64,000 nucleotides of DNA from Saprospirales bacterium. Its GTDB lineage: Bacteria; Bacteroidota; Bacteroidia; Chitinophagales; Saprospiraceae. The translations under genes and the position numbers were made by a program. Numbering within the stretch: the stretch's first letter is position 1; every line of letters begins with the position of its first letter. The stretch is from contig JADJYG010000004.1 in the NCBI GenBank assembly GCA_016719895.1, positions 124,001-188,000 on the forward strand, in the 5' to 3' direction. The notes beneath the pieces are model-generated. The model saw only the letters and a program-made list of their open reading frames with translations. It was not told where the DNA came from and ran no database searches. Positions 27,628 through 37,661 of the stretch are shown in pieces.

Positions 27628-28170
27628 ATGACCGCAGTATCGCACAACGGAACACCTTTTCAATATTCTCCCGAAGCCCTCGCCGAGGTGCAGGGCCTGA
27701 TGAAAAAATACCCGGAAGGCCGCCAGAAAAGCGCCATCCTGCGCGCCTTGCATATTGCCCAGGAGGAAAACCACGGCTGGCTGAGCATCGCGGCGATGGA
27801 CCATGTGGCCGGCGTGCTCGGCATCGCGCCGATTGAAGTATATGAAGTGTCCACGTTTTACTCCATGTACAACCTTGAGCCGGTCGGCAAATACGTACTC
27901 GAATTTTGTCACACCGGCCCCTGCGCCATCGAAGGCGCCGAACGCCTGATTGCCTACACACAAAAAAAACTGGGCATCCGCTCCGGCGAAACGACCCCCG
28001 ACGGGTTGTTTACCATCAAGGAAGTCGAATGCCTGGGCGCCTGCGGTTATGCGCCGCTGATGCAGGTGGGCGAGTTTTACCACGAGCGCCTGACCGAGGA
28101 AAAAATGGACCGCTTCCTCGAAGATTGCAGGTCTGGAAAAATAAACAAAGGCACCTGGAAAATGCATTGA
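27628..28170 (+). CDS. nuoE: NADH-quinone oxidoreductase subunit E
   Basis: The 24-kDa-type subunit with the N1a [2Fe-2S] cluster, part of the NADH-oxidising module. Ligand cysteines appear as CHTGPC (C-x4-C) and CLGAC (C-x3-C). Length is 180 residues. It starts nine bases after the aspartic protease gene and is followed by a DUF2750 gene instead of nuoF. Confidence 0.95.
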   Translation: MTAVSHNGTPFQYSPEALAEVQGLMKKYPEGRQKSAILRALHIAQEENHGWLSIAAMDHVAGVLGIAPIEVYEVSTFYSMYNLEPVGKYVLEFCHTGPCAIEGAERLIAYTQKKLGIRSGETTPDGLFTIKEVECLGACGYAPLMQVGEFYHERLTEEKMDRFLEDCRSGKINKGTWKMH

Positions 28171-28193
28171 TCCGGGTATTTAAAACAATACGT

Positions 28194-28580
28194 ATGAATC
28201 CAACGGACATAGAAAAACTATTTAAAAAACCCGGCGAAAAACGCTACGACTACTTCATCAAACAAGTGGTCGAAAATGAAGAAGTCTTCGGCCTGGCCGA
28301 TGTGGAAGGCTGGGCCTTGCTGGGTGACGATTCGGACGCCGATATCCTTCCGCTTTTCCCCTCTGCCGAGCTGGCGGAAGCGTTTCGCCTCGCCGTCGAA
28401 TTTGATGAATACCAGGTAGAAGCACTGGATGTCAACGAACTCATGGATTGGTTTGACGAAATGGAGGCCGATAACCTGCTGGTGGCCGTGTGCCCCAATC
28501 CGGAACTCAACGGCGCCGTGGTGGACCCCAAACGCCTGAAAACAGACTTACAAACCGCATTTGATAAAGAGGTTGAATAA
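28194..28580 (+). CDS. DUF2750-like protein between nuoE and nuoF
   Basis: A 128-residue acidic cytoplasmic protein. The pattern [39 protein letters not shown] and [20 protein letters not shown] matches the DUF2750 family, whose function is unknown and which is related in layout to immunity-type proteins. The start is ATG 28194, 23 bases after nuoE; the longer frame overlaps nuoE. It ends five bases before nuoF, so it is co-transcribed and possibly coupled with complex I synthesis. It is not a complex I subunit by homology. Confidence 0.82.
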   Translation: MNPTDIEKLFKKPGEKRYDYFIKQVVENEEVFGLADVEGWALLGDDSDADILPLFPSAELAEAFRLAVEFDEYQVEALDVNELMDWFDEMEADNLLVAVCPNPELNGAVVDPKRLKTDLQTAFDKEVE

Positions 28581-28585
28581 ACGAT

Positions 28586-29934
28586 ATGCGTCGAAAATTA
28601 CTCCTGGAGCACGCTCATGTTGAAGGCATCAACACCTACGATGTGTACCGCAAGCACGGTGGTTACCGGGCCGTGGAAAAGGCGTTTAAAAGCCTTTCGC
28701 CCGACCAGCTGACGGAAGAGGTGAAAAAATCGGGCCTGCGCGGCCGTGGCGGCGCAGGCTTCCCGGCCGGCATGAAATGGTCGTTCCTGGCCAAGCCGGA
28801 AGGCGCGCCGCGCTACCTGCTGTGCAATGCCGACGAATCGGAACCCGGCACCTTCAAGGACCGCTTCCTGATGGAAAAATTCCGCACCTCCTGATCGAAG
28901 GCATGATTTTGTCGTCGTACGCCCTGGGCGCCAACACCGCCTACATTTACATCCGGGGCGAGTATTCCTGGATTGTTTTTATACTGGAAAAAGCCATTGC
29001 CGAAGCCTATGCGCAGGGCTGGCTGGGGAAAAACATCAAAGGCTCTGGGGTCGACCTCGACCTGTACGTCAACCCCGGCGCCGGCGCGTACATCTGCGGC
29101 GAAGAAACCGCCCTGATCGAAAGCCTGGAAGGCAAACGCGGCAATCCGCGCATCAAGCCGCCGTTCCCGGCCGTAAAAGGCCTCTGGCAGTGCCCCACGG
29201 TGGTGAACAATGTTGAAACGCTGGCAGCCGTGGTGCCGATCGTCAATGATGGCGGCGACGAATACGCCAAAATTGGCGTCGGAAAAAGTACCGGAACGAA
29301 GCTCATCAGCGCCGGCGGAAATATCAACAGGCCCGGCGTGTACGAAATTGAACTGGGCCTGCCGATGGAGGAGTTTATTTATTCCGATGAATGGTGCGGC
29401 GGCATCAAAAACGGCAGACGCCTGAAAGCCTGCGTGCCGGGCGGCTCCTCGGTACCCATCCTGCCGCACTACCTGGTTACCAAAACCGCAGCGGGAGAAA
29501 ACCGGCTGATGAGCTACGAAAGCCTGGCCGACGGCGGCTTTGTCTCCGGCTCGATGCTGGGCTCAGGCGGTTTTATCGTCTATGACGAAACGCAGTGCAT
29601 CGTCCGGAATACCTGGAATTTTACGCGGTTCTACCGCCACGAATCCTGCGGCCAGTGCTCCCCCTGCCGCGAAGGCACCGGCTGGATGGAAAAAGTGCTC
29701 TGGCGCCTGGAAAACGGTCAGGGAAAAATAAGCGACATCGACCTGCTGGTGGACGTGGCCAAAAAGATTGAAGGCAACACCATCTGCCCGCTCGGCGATG
29801 CAGCAGCCTGGCCGGTGGCTTCGGCGGTGCGGCATTTCCGCGAGGAATTCGAGTGGCACGTGCAGAATCCCCAGGCCTGCCTGGAGCGAAACTACGGCCT
29901 GGTTCGCGAACCTGCCGAAATTCAACCACATTGA
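28586..29934 (+). CDS. nuoF: NADH-quinone oxidoreductase subunit F, with an apparent frameshift
   Basis: Subunit that binds NADH, FMN and the N3 [4Fe-4S] cluster. The first frame (28586 onward) gives [17 protein letters not shown] and [20 protein letters not shown], then reads into a TGA at 28892. The second frame resumes at [19 protein letters not shown] and runs to 29934 with [20 protein letters not shown] and the cluster cysteines in [12 protein letters not shown] and [10 protein letters not shown]. The break is at the A5 run 28875-28879; one additional A restores a 449-residue protein of normal length. All functional motifs survive, so a sequencing indel is likely. A start-up of translation on an internal codon is less likely. 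Confidence 0.9.
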
Positions 29935-29947
29935 CCACATTCAACAT

Positions 29948-30880
29948 ATGCCCAAAGTAAAAATAGACGGTTTCGAAGTGGAAGTCCCCGAGGGCACCAC
30001 GATCCTGAACGCCGCCCGGCAAATCGGCGGCGACATCGTGCCACCGGCCATGTGCTACTACTCCACACTGAAAGGCTCCGGCGGCAAGTGCCGCACCTGC
30101 CTGGTGAAAGTGACCAAAGGATCGGAGCGCGACCCGCGCCCCATGCCCAAACTCGTGGCCTCCTGCCAAACCCCGGTGATGGACGGCATGGAAGTGGCCA
30201 ACATCAGCAGCGCGGAAGTACTCAACGCCCGCCGGGGTGTGGTGGAATTCCTGCTGCTCAACCACCCGCTGGATTGCCCCATCTGCGACCAGGCCGGCGA
30301 ATGCCACCTCCAGGACCTCTCCTTTGAGCACGGTCTGGCCAACACCCGCTACGAATTCGAACGGCGGACTTTCGAAAAAATCGACATCGGCCCATACATC
30401 AAACTGCACATGACCCGCTGCATCCTCTGCTACCGATGCGTCTATACCGCCCAGCAACTGACGCCCGAGCGCGTGCACGGCGTGATCGGCCGCGGCGACC
30501 ACGCCGAGATCAGCACCTTTATCGAAAAAGCCATCGACAACGATTTCTCCGGAAATGTAATCGACGTCTGTCCGGTGGGCGCTCTCACCGACCGCACGTT
30601 CCGCTTCAAAAGCCGCGTCTGGTTTCTCAACCCGATGGACGCCCACCGCGACTGCGAAAAATGCAGCGGGAAAGCCGTGGTCTGGATGTATGGCGGCGAA
30701 ATATTCCGCGTTACGGCCCGCAAGGACCAATACGGCGAAGTGCGCGATTTTATCTGCAACACCTGCCGTTTTGAACAGAAAAGCCCGGGTAACTGGACGA
30801 TCGAAGGCCCGCGCCAGATCGACCGCCATTCAGTAATTGGACAAAATCATTATGATGGGGATACCCTGACGGTGGCGTAG
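29948..30880 (+). CDS. nuoG: NADH-quinone oxidoreductase subunit G, short form
   Basis: Fe-S subunit of the NADH module, only 310 residues. It has the N-terminal [2Fe-2S] ferredoxin domain (CYYSTLKGSGGKCRTCLVKV and SCQTPVMDG), the His-Cys3 cluster segment CPICDQAGECHLQD, and CILCYRCVYT with VCPVGALTDRTF. After a CEKCSGK and FICNTC region it stops, lacking the molybdopterin-oxidoreductase-like domain of long NuoG (about 900 residues in E. coli). Short NuoG occurs in other Bacteroidota as far as I know, so this is probably normal. Start ATG 29948, 13 bases after nuoF. Confidence 0.93.
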   Translation: MPKVKIDGFEVEVPEGTTILNAARQIGGDIVPPAMCYYSTLKGSGGKCRTCLVKVTKGSERDPRPMPKLVASCQTPVMDGMEVANISSAEVLNARRGVVEFLLLNHPLDCPICDQAGECHLQDLSFEHGLANTRYEFERRTFEKIDIGPYIKLHMTRCILCYRCVYTAQQLTPERVHGVIGRGDHAEISTFIEKAIDNDFSGNVIDVCPVGALTDRTFRFKSRVWFLNPMDAHRDCEKCSGKAVVWMYGGEIFRVTARKDQYGEVRDFICNTCRFEQKSPGNWTIEGPRQIDRHSVIGQNHYDGDTLTVA

Positions 30881-30940
30881 CAGAAACCCGCCGCCGCCGG
30901 GCGTTAATTTATCTATTGGCATTTTCGAGAACGTAAGCGT

Positions 30941-31975
30941 ATGAGTACATTTTTCCTTTTTGACGCGGCGATGATCCTGGAAAAATCCATCCTGGTTGTT
31001 GTCCTGTTTGCGATCACCCTGACGGTGGCGGCCTACGCCACCTTTGGCGAGCGCAAAATCGCCGCGTTTATCCAGGACCGGGTGGGTCCCAACCGGGCGG
31101 GTCCGTTCGGGTTGTTACAGCCGCTGGCCGATGGGGTCAAGTTTTTTACCAAGGAAGATTTTATGCCCAACGCCGCCGAGCGCTGGTTGTACATCCTGGC
31201 GCCGGGCGCCTTTATGTTTGTAGCCTGCATGACCAGCGCCGTTATTCCCTGGGGAACCCAACTGACCCTTTTTGGCAAACCCGTCGATCTGCAAGTGACC
31301 GACCTGAATATCGGCCTTTTGTACATCATGGGATTCACTTCCCTGGGCGTGTATGGCATCATGATCGGCGGGTGGGCCTCCAACAACAAATATTCGCTGT
31401 ATGGCGCCATCCGCGCCTCCTCGCAGATGATTTCATATGAACTGGCCATGGGGCTGGCAATTATCGCCGTAGTGATGCTGAGCGGCACACTCAGTTTGCG
31501 TGAAATGGCCGAACAACAGGCCGGCATTAACTGGAATATCTGGTACCAACCGTTGGGCTTCCTGATTTTCTTCACCTGCGCCCTGGCCGAATGCAACCGC
31601 GCGCCGTTCGACCTGGCCGAGTGTGAAACGGAACTTATCGGCGGGTATCACACCGAGTACAGCTCCATGAAACTAGGGTTTTTCCTGTTTGCCGAATACA
31701 TCAACATGTTTATTGCTTGCGCGGTGATTGCCACGGTGTATTTCGGAGGTTATAATTTTCCGGGCCTCGACCCCAACTGGCTGGGTGGGCTGATGGGGCC
31801 GGTTGTCATGTTTGCAAAAACGTTTTTTTTCATATTCGTATTCATGTGGATTCGCTGGACGCTGCCCCGTTTTCGCTATGACCAGCTTATGCGACTGGGT
31901 TGGAAAGCGCTCATACCCCTGGCTATTTTAAATATGCTCCTTACAGGCGGGGGCGTATTGGTATTTTCGAATTAA
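30941..31975 (+). CDS. nuoH: NADH-quinone oxidoreductase subunit H
   Basis: Membrane subunit next to the quinone chamber, 344 residues with about eight helices. Signatures include FGERKIAAFIQDRVGPNRAG, FGLLQPLADGVKFFTKED, the SYELAMGL segment and ECNRAPFDLAECETELIGGY followed by HTEYSSMKLG. It lies 60 bases after nuoG; that gap contains no recognisable site. Confidence 0.97.
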   Translation: MSTFFLFDAAMILEKSILVVVLFAITLTVAAYATFGERKIAAFIQDRVGPNRAGPFGLLQPLADGVKFFTKEDFMPNAAERWLYILAPGAFMFVACMTSAVIPWGTQLTLFGKPVDLQVTDLNIGLLYIMGFTSLGVYGIMIGGWASNNKYSLYGAIRASSQMISYELAMGLAIIAVVMLSGTLSLREMAEQQAGINWNIWYQPLGFLIFFTCALAECNRAPFDLAECETELIGGYHTEYSSMKLGFFLFAEYINMFIACAVIATVYFGGYNFPGLDPNWLGGLMGPVVMFAKTFFFIFVFMWIRWTLPRFRYDQLMRLGWKALIPLAILNMLLTGGGVLVFSN

Positions 31976-32001
31976 CCCATACCGACCTTATATTATCCGA
32001 T

Positions 32002-32562
32002 ATGCAACCACTGACCAATCGCTCCAAACTTGTTGTCAACAAAAAAATGAACTTTTGGGAACGCATCTATTTACCGGCGATCCTGAAGGGCATGTGGACG
32101 ACGTTGAAGCATTTTTTTAGAAAGAAGAACACGGTCAATTACCCGGACGAAAAACGCCCCTTTGCCCCGGTTTGGCGCGGCTGGCACGTGCTGAAGCGCG
32201 ACGAGGCCGGACGCGAACGCTGCACAGCCTGCGGATTGTGCGCCGTAGCCTGCCCGGCGGAAGCCATCACGATGACGGCCGCCGAACGCGAAAAAGGCGA
32301 AGAAGGCCTGTACCGGGAGGAAAAATACGCGGCGGTGTATGAGATCAACATGTTGCGCTGTATCTTTTGCGGGCTTTGCGAGGAAGCCTGCCCGAAGGAA
32401 GCCATTTTCCTGACCGACCGGATCGTGCCTTCCGATTATGTGCGCCAAAATTTCATTTTTGGAAAAAATCTGCTGGTCGAAGGCGTCGAACCGGAAAAAC
32501 GCATCGACGTATCCATGCGGCAAAAACATATCCAGGAACCGAAATGGGCCGTGCAGCAATAG
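32002..32562 (+). CDS. nuoI: NADH-quinone oxidoreductase subunit I
   Basis: Ferredoxin-like subunit with clusters N6a and N6b. Two [4Fe-4S] motifs are visible: CTACGLCAVACP and CIFCGLCEEACP. An amphipathic N-terminus precedes them. I start at ATG 32002 (MQPLTNRSKLVV), giving 186 residues; the longer frame overlaps nuoH. The C-terminal tail (KHIQEPKWAVQQ) is short. Confidence 0.95.
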   Translation: MQPLTNRSKLVVNKKMNFWERIYLPAILKGMWTTLKHFFRKKNTVNYPDEKRPFAPVWRGWHVLKRDEAGRERCTACGLCAVACPAEAITMTAAEREKGEEGLYREEKYAAVYEINMLRCIFCGLCEEACPKEAIFLTDRIVPSDYVRQNFIFGKNLLVEGVEPEKRIDVSMRQKHIQEPKWAVQQ

Positions 32563-32604
32563 CGCGCCCAAACGCTGAACATCCGTAAAACGAGAAACGA
32601 ACGT

Positions 32605-33111
32605 ATGAGTCTAAGCCTGGCTGTATTCCTGATTTTAGGGTTGGCATCGGTGATTTTTTCACTGCTGATGGTTTTCACGAAAAACCCGGTGCACAGCGTC
32701 ATTTTTCTGATCCTGACCTTTTTTTCCATTGCCGGCCAGTACGTTTTGCTGAACGCGCAATTTCTCGCTGTGGTACACATCATCGTGTATGCGGGAGCGA
32801 TCATGGTGTTGTTTTTGTTCGTACTGATGCTGCTTAACCTAAATTCGGCTGCAGAGCCCAAACAATCGGCGCGCTGGAAGCTCGGCGCAGCGATTGCCGC
32901 CGGCATGCTGCTCGTCACGCTGGTGGGCGCTTTGAAAGGCGGCATCCAGATTGCCGTGCCCGAAAATACCAACCCGCAGGTCGGCCTGGCGCAAAACCTT
33001 GGCCGGGTGTTGTTCACCGATTTCGTCGTGCCGTTTGAAATTGCCGGCATCCTGTTTCTGGCGGCCATGGTGGGGGCGGTGTTGCTGGCGAAGCGGGATG
33101 TGAAACTCTGA
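32605..33111 (+). CDS. nuoJ: NADH-quinone oxidoreductase subunit J
   Basis: Five-helix membrane subunit, 168 residues. KNPVHSVIFLILTFFSIAGQ and the segment AIMVLFLFVLMLLN fit the family, and the end FLAAMVGAVLLAKRDVKL is the usual NuoJ C-terminus. The stop TGA at 33109-33111 is followed in the same frame by a 41-codon open stretch that is not NuoJ-like. Confidence 0.95.
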   Translation: MSLSLAVFLILGLASVIFSLLMVFTKNPVHSVIFLILTFFSIAGQYVLLNAQFLAVVHIIVYAGAIMVLFLFVLMLLNLNSAAEPKQSARWKLGAAIAAGMLLVTLVGALKGGIQIAVPENTNPQVGLAQNLGRVLFTDFVVPFEIAGILFLAAMVGAVLLAKRDVKL

Positions 33112-33237
33112 AAACACGAAATTGATTTAATCGATGGCAATGAACTTGTAGAAAAACTTAAAGAATTGCGGCTAGGAGTTGAAGTTGAAAGGGTTGAAAG
33201 GGTAAACATCAAAACCGAATGGTTTAAATCCTTATAA
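33112..33237 (+). pseudogene. Orphan C-terminal fragment resembling an Mrr-type restriction endonuclease
   Basis: Between nuoJ and nuoK an open stretch of 41 codons, in frame with nuoJ but after its stop, reads HEIDLIDGNELVEKLKELRL, then [17 protein letters not shown], ending at TAA 33235. The order I-LIDG-ExLxxxLxExxLGV-x-DWF/TEWF is that of the C-terminal end of Mrr_cat-type restriction endonucleases. It has no start codon. Its A/T-rich composition contrasts with the G/C-rich nuo genes around it. I infer a relic of a deleted restriction gene; chance similarity cannot be excluded without a search. Confidence 0.55.
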
Positions 33238-33238
33238 A

Positions 33239-33559
33239 ATGCTTGAAGTCGTTAAAAACATACCGATTGATTACTACGTCTACCTCAGTTCGCTGCTGTT
33301 TTGCATCGGCGTATTCGGGGTGCTGATCCGCCGGAATGCCATTGTGGTGCTGATGTGCGTGGAGCTGATGCTGAACGCCGTCAACCTGTTGCTGGCAGCC
33401 TTTTCTACCTACCTGTCGGATGCGCAGGGACAAATCCTGGTCTTTTTCATCATGGTGGTGGCTGCGGCGGAAGCGGCCGTAGGGCTGGGCATTCTGGTCA
33501 TGATCTTCCGGAACACCAAAACCACGGATATTTATTCGCTCGACAATCTCAAATTTTAG
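33239..33559 (+). CDS. nuoK: NADH-quinone oxidoreductase subunit K
   Basis: Three-helix membrane subunit, 106 residues, with [20 protein letters not shown] (conserved membrane glutamate) and [18 protein letters not shown] carrying the second conserved glutamate. The ATG overlaps nothing and lies one base after the TAA of the Mrr-like fragment. It precedes nuoL by 11 bases. Confidence 0.97.
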   Translation: MLEVVKNIPIDYYVYLSSLLFCIGVFGVLIRRNAIVVLMCVELMLNAVNLLLAAFSTYLSDAQGQILVFFIMVVAAAEAAVGLGILVMIFRNTKTTDIYSLDNLKF

Positions 33560-33570
33560 GACTGCCATAC

Positions 33571-35478
<1,908 letters not shown>

Positions 35479-35529
35479 TCTGTCAGGTTTGAAAAAAGAA
35501 AAAACAGGCAACTAACTTTTTGATTTACC

Positions 35530-35847
35530 ATGCGCCTATCCAGGGAAAAACTTAAATCTATAGCTACCTACTTTCAGGATAAACCCGTCCTGAGAGCATA
35601 TCTCTTCGGCTCCTACGCCAGGGGAGAAGCCGACCGAAACAGCGACATTGACATATTGGTGGAATTGGATTATTCGAAAAAAATTGGGCTTGCCTTTTTT
35701 GGGATGCAAATGGATCTGGAAGCCTTGCTCAATAAAAAAGTTGATTTGCTGAGTACGGAAGGGATTTCGCCACATGTGAAGCCGTACATAGAATTGGATA
35801 AAACATTGATCTATGAAAAGGAGTACCGGGGACAAAGCGAGGCTTAG
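35530..35847 (+). CDS. MntA-like minimal nucleotidyltransferase (antitoxin)
   Basis: A 105-residue MNT-fold protein. The motif LFGSYARGEADRNSDIDILV is the GSx10DxD catalytic signature (G27, S28, D39, D41), and KKVDLLS supplies the third aspartate. MntA antitoxins AMPylate a tyrosine in the partner HepT toxin. It lies 51 bases after nuoL and overlaps the HEPN gene by 35 bases, the normal compact layout of such pairs. Composition is more A/T-rich than nuoL. All active-site residues are intact. Confidence 0.92.
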   Translation: MRLSREKLKSIATYFQDKPVLRAYLFGSYARGEADRNSDIDILVELDYSKKIGLAFFGMQMDLEALLNKKVDLLSTEGISPHVKPYIELDKTLIYEKEYRGQSEA

Positions 35848-36166
35848 CCATATGCACGAATCGATTCGCCTGGTGCGTGAATTTGTAAAAGGCGCCTCGT
35901 TCGAAGATTTCAGGCAAAACGCCATGATGTATTCGGCCTGTGTCAGACACCTTGGGATTATTGGGGAGGCCGCCTCAAGACTAACGGAAGGCCTTAGAAA
36001 TAATTATCCGGAAATTGCCTGGAGCACCATGATTGGTATGCGCAATGTCATAATTCATGAATATTTTGGCTTGGATGATGTGATACTTTGGCAAACTATC
36101 TCAGATGATTTGCCAGCGCTCGAAATAGAAATAGAAGCCATCATTAAAAAACTGGAACAGCAATAG
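35813..36166 (+). CDS. HepT-like HEPN RNase toxin (DUF86 family)
   Basis: A 117-residue helical HEPN protein. The RNase/AMPylation motif RX4HXY is present as RNVIIHEY (R77, H82, Y84), inside IGMRNVIIHEYFGLD, with LGIIGEAASRL and a YPEIAW segment typical of DUF86. HepT toxins cleave RNA and are silenced by tyrosine AMPylation from MntA. It starts inside the mntA-like gene and ends four bases before nuoM, so toxin, antitoxin and complex I genes share one transcript unless an internal promoter exists; I see none. Confidence 0.92.
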   Translation: MKRSTGDKARLSHMHESIRLVREFVKGASFEDFRQNAMMYSACVRHLGIIGEAASRLTEGLRNNYPEIAWSTMIGMRNVIIHEYFGLDDVILWQTISDDLPALEIEIEAIIKKLEQQ

Positions 36167-36170
36167 ATCA

Positions 36171-37647
36171 ATGTCCATACTCCTGCTCGCAATACCTTTT
36201 CTGACAGCCCTGGCCATCCTGGCCACCCGCCAGCTACCGGCAAGGCGAATCGCCCTGTCGGCCACCCTCGCCAACCTGGTCATAACCATATGGCTGCTAA
36301 CCAACTTCAACCCCGACGGCTCCACAAACTACGCCCTCGAGCTCCCCTGGGTAGCCAGCGCCGGCATCCACCTCCGACTGGGCTTGGACGGGATCAGCAT
36401 GTTGATGCTACTGCTGACCAACCTGCTGGCGCCGCTGATCGTGTATGCCAGCTTCGGCCGCGATTACGGGCTTGAAAACCGGTACTACGGCCTGGTACTG
36501 TTCATGACTGCAGCGCTGAACGGCGTGTTTATGGCGCTGGACGGCTTGCTGTTTTATATTTTTTATGAGCTGGCGCTGATCCCCATTTATTTTATCTGTG
36601 CCATTTGGGGCGGCGAAAACCGCATCCGCATAACGCTCAAGTTTTTTATCTACACCTTCATCGGGTCGCTGTTTATGCTGGTGGCCCTGCTGGCGGTGTA
36701 TTTCAAAACGCCGGGTATGACGGTGCCCACCGAGGGTTTGCCTGATGCCGCCCATTCATTTGCCTGGGAGGACCTGGTGGCTGTTTCGCTCGACTCTGCG
36801 ACGGCCTGGTGGGTGATGCTCGGCTTTTTCCTGGCTTTTGCCGTGAAGATGCCGGTTTTCCCTTTTCACACCTGGCAACCCGACACCTACGTGAGCGCCC
36901 ACGGGCGGCGCCATGCTACTTTCGGGGATCATGTTGAAAATGGGGGTGTACGGAATGGTGCGCTGGATGGTGCCTCTCGCGCCGGAAGCCCTGCACGCCT
37001 GGGCGCCGGTTTTTCTGGGGCTGGCTGTAACGGGTATCGTTTACGCGAGTATTATTGCCATAAAACAAACCGATTTGAAACGGTTGATCGCATATTCGTC
37101 CATTGCACACGTTGGGTTGATCGCCGCCGGCATCCTTGTTTGGAACAAAACGGGCGTACAGGGCGGCATGGTTCAAATGCTCAACCACGGCATCAACGTG
37201 GTGGGCTTGTTTTTCATCGTCGATATGCTGGAACGCCGCCTGGGCTCGCGCTCGCTGCTGGATATGGGCGGCATTGCCAAGTCGGCGCCCCGGTTTGCCG
37301 CCCTGTTTATGATCGTCCTGCTCGGCTCGATAGCCGTTCCGCTGACCAACGGTTTTGTCGGAGAATTTTTACTGCTCAACGGCGTATGGAACTACAACAA
37401 CTGGCTCGGCGCGGCAGCCGGCTTGACGGTGATCTTGGGCGCGGTGTACATGTTGCGGGCCTACGGGCTGGCGATGTTTGGCGAACCGAACCGGCAGACC
37501 GCCGATTTTGTCGACGTGAGCCTGCGCGAATGGGTGGTGCTCGGCACGGTGGCCGGCTTGGTCATCCTGCTTGGCTTTTTCCCTCAAATTATTGTTAACC
37601 TGACTGACAGCAGCGTCAACCGCGTGCTCGGCTCCGTGCAGTTTTGA
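36171..37647 (+). CDS. nuoM: NADH-quinone oxidoreductase subunit M, with an apparent frameshift
   Basis: Antiporter-like subunit. The first frame covers DGISMLMLLLTNLLAPL, FYIFYELALIPIYFICAIWG and VKMPVFPFHTWQPDTYVSA, then becomes unrelated sequence. The second frame starts at MLLSGIMLKMGVYGMVRWMV and continues with IKQTDLKRLIAYSSIAHVG to 37647. The break lies at about 36896-36912 in a G/C-rich stretch (GCCCACGGGCGGCGCC); one base fewer or two more restores about 491 residues. All functional parts remain in the two frames, so an assembly indel is a strong alternative to real loss. It directly follows the toxin gene. Confidence 0.9.
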
Positions 37648-37661
37648 TATAACGATCGCTC

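Noticed and set aside
29621..30829. 402-codon minus-strand frame across nuoF and nuoG
   Set aside because: It is the shadow of two well-supported complex I genes and shows no family-like features.
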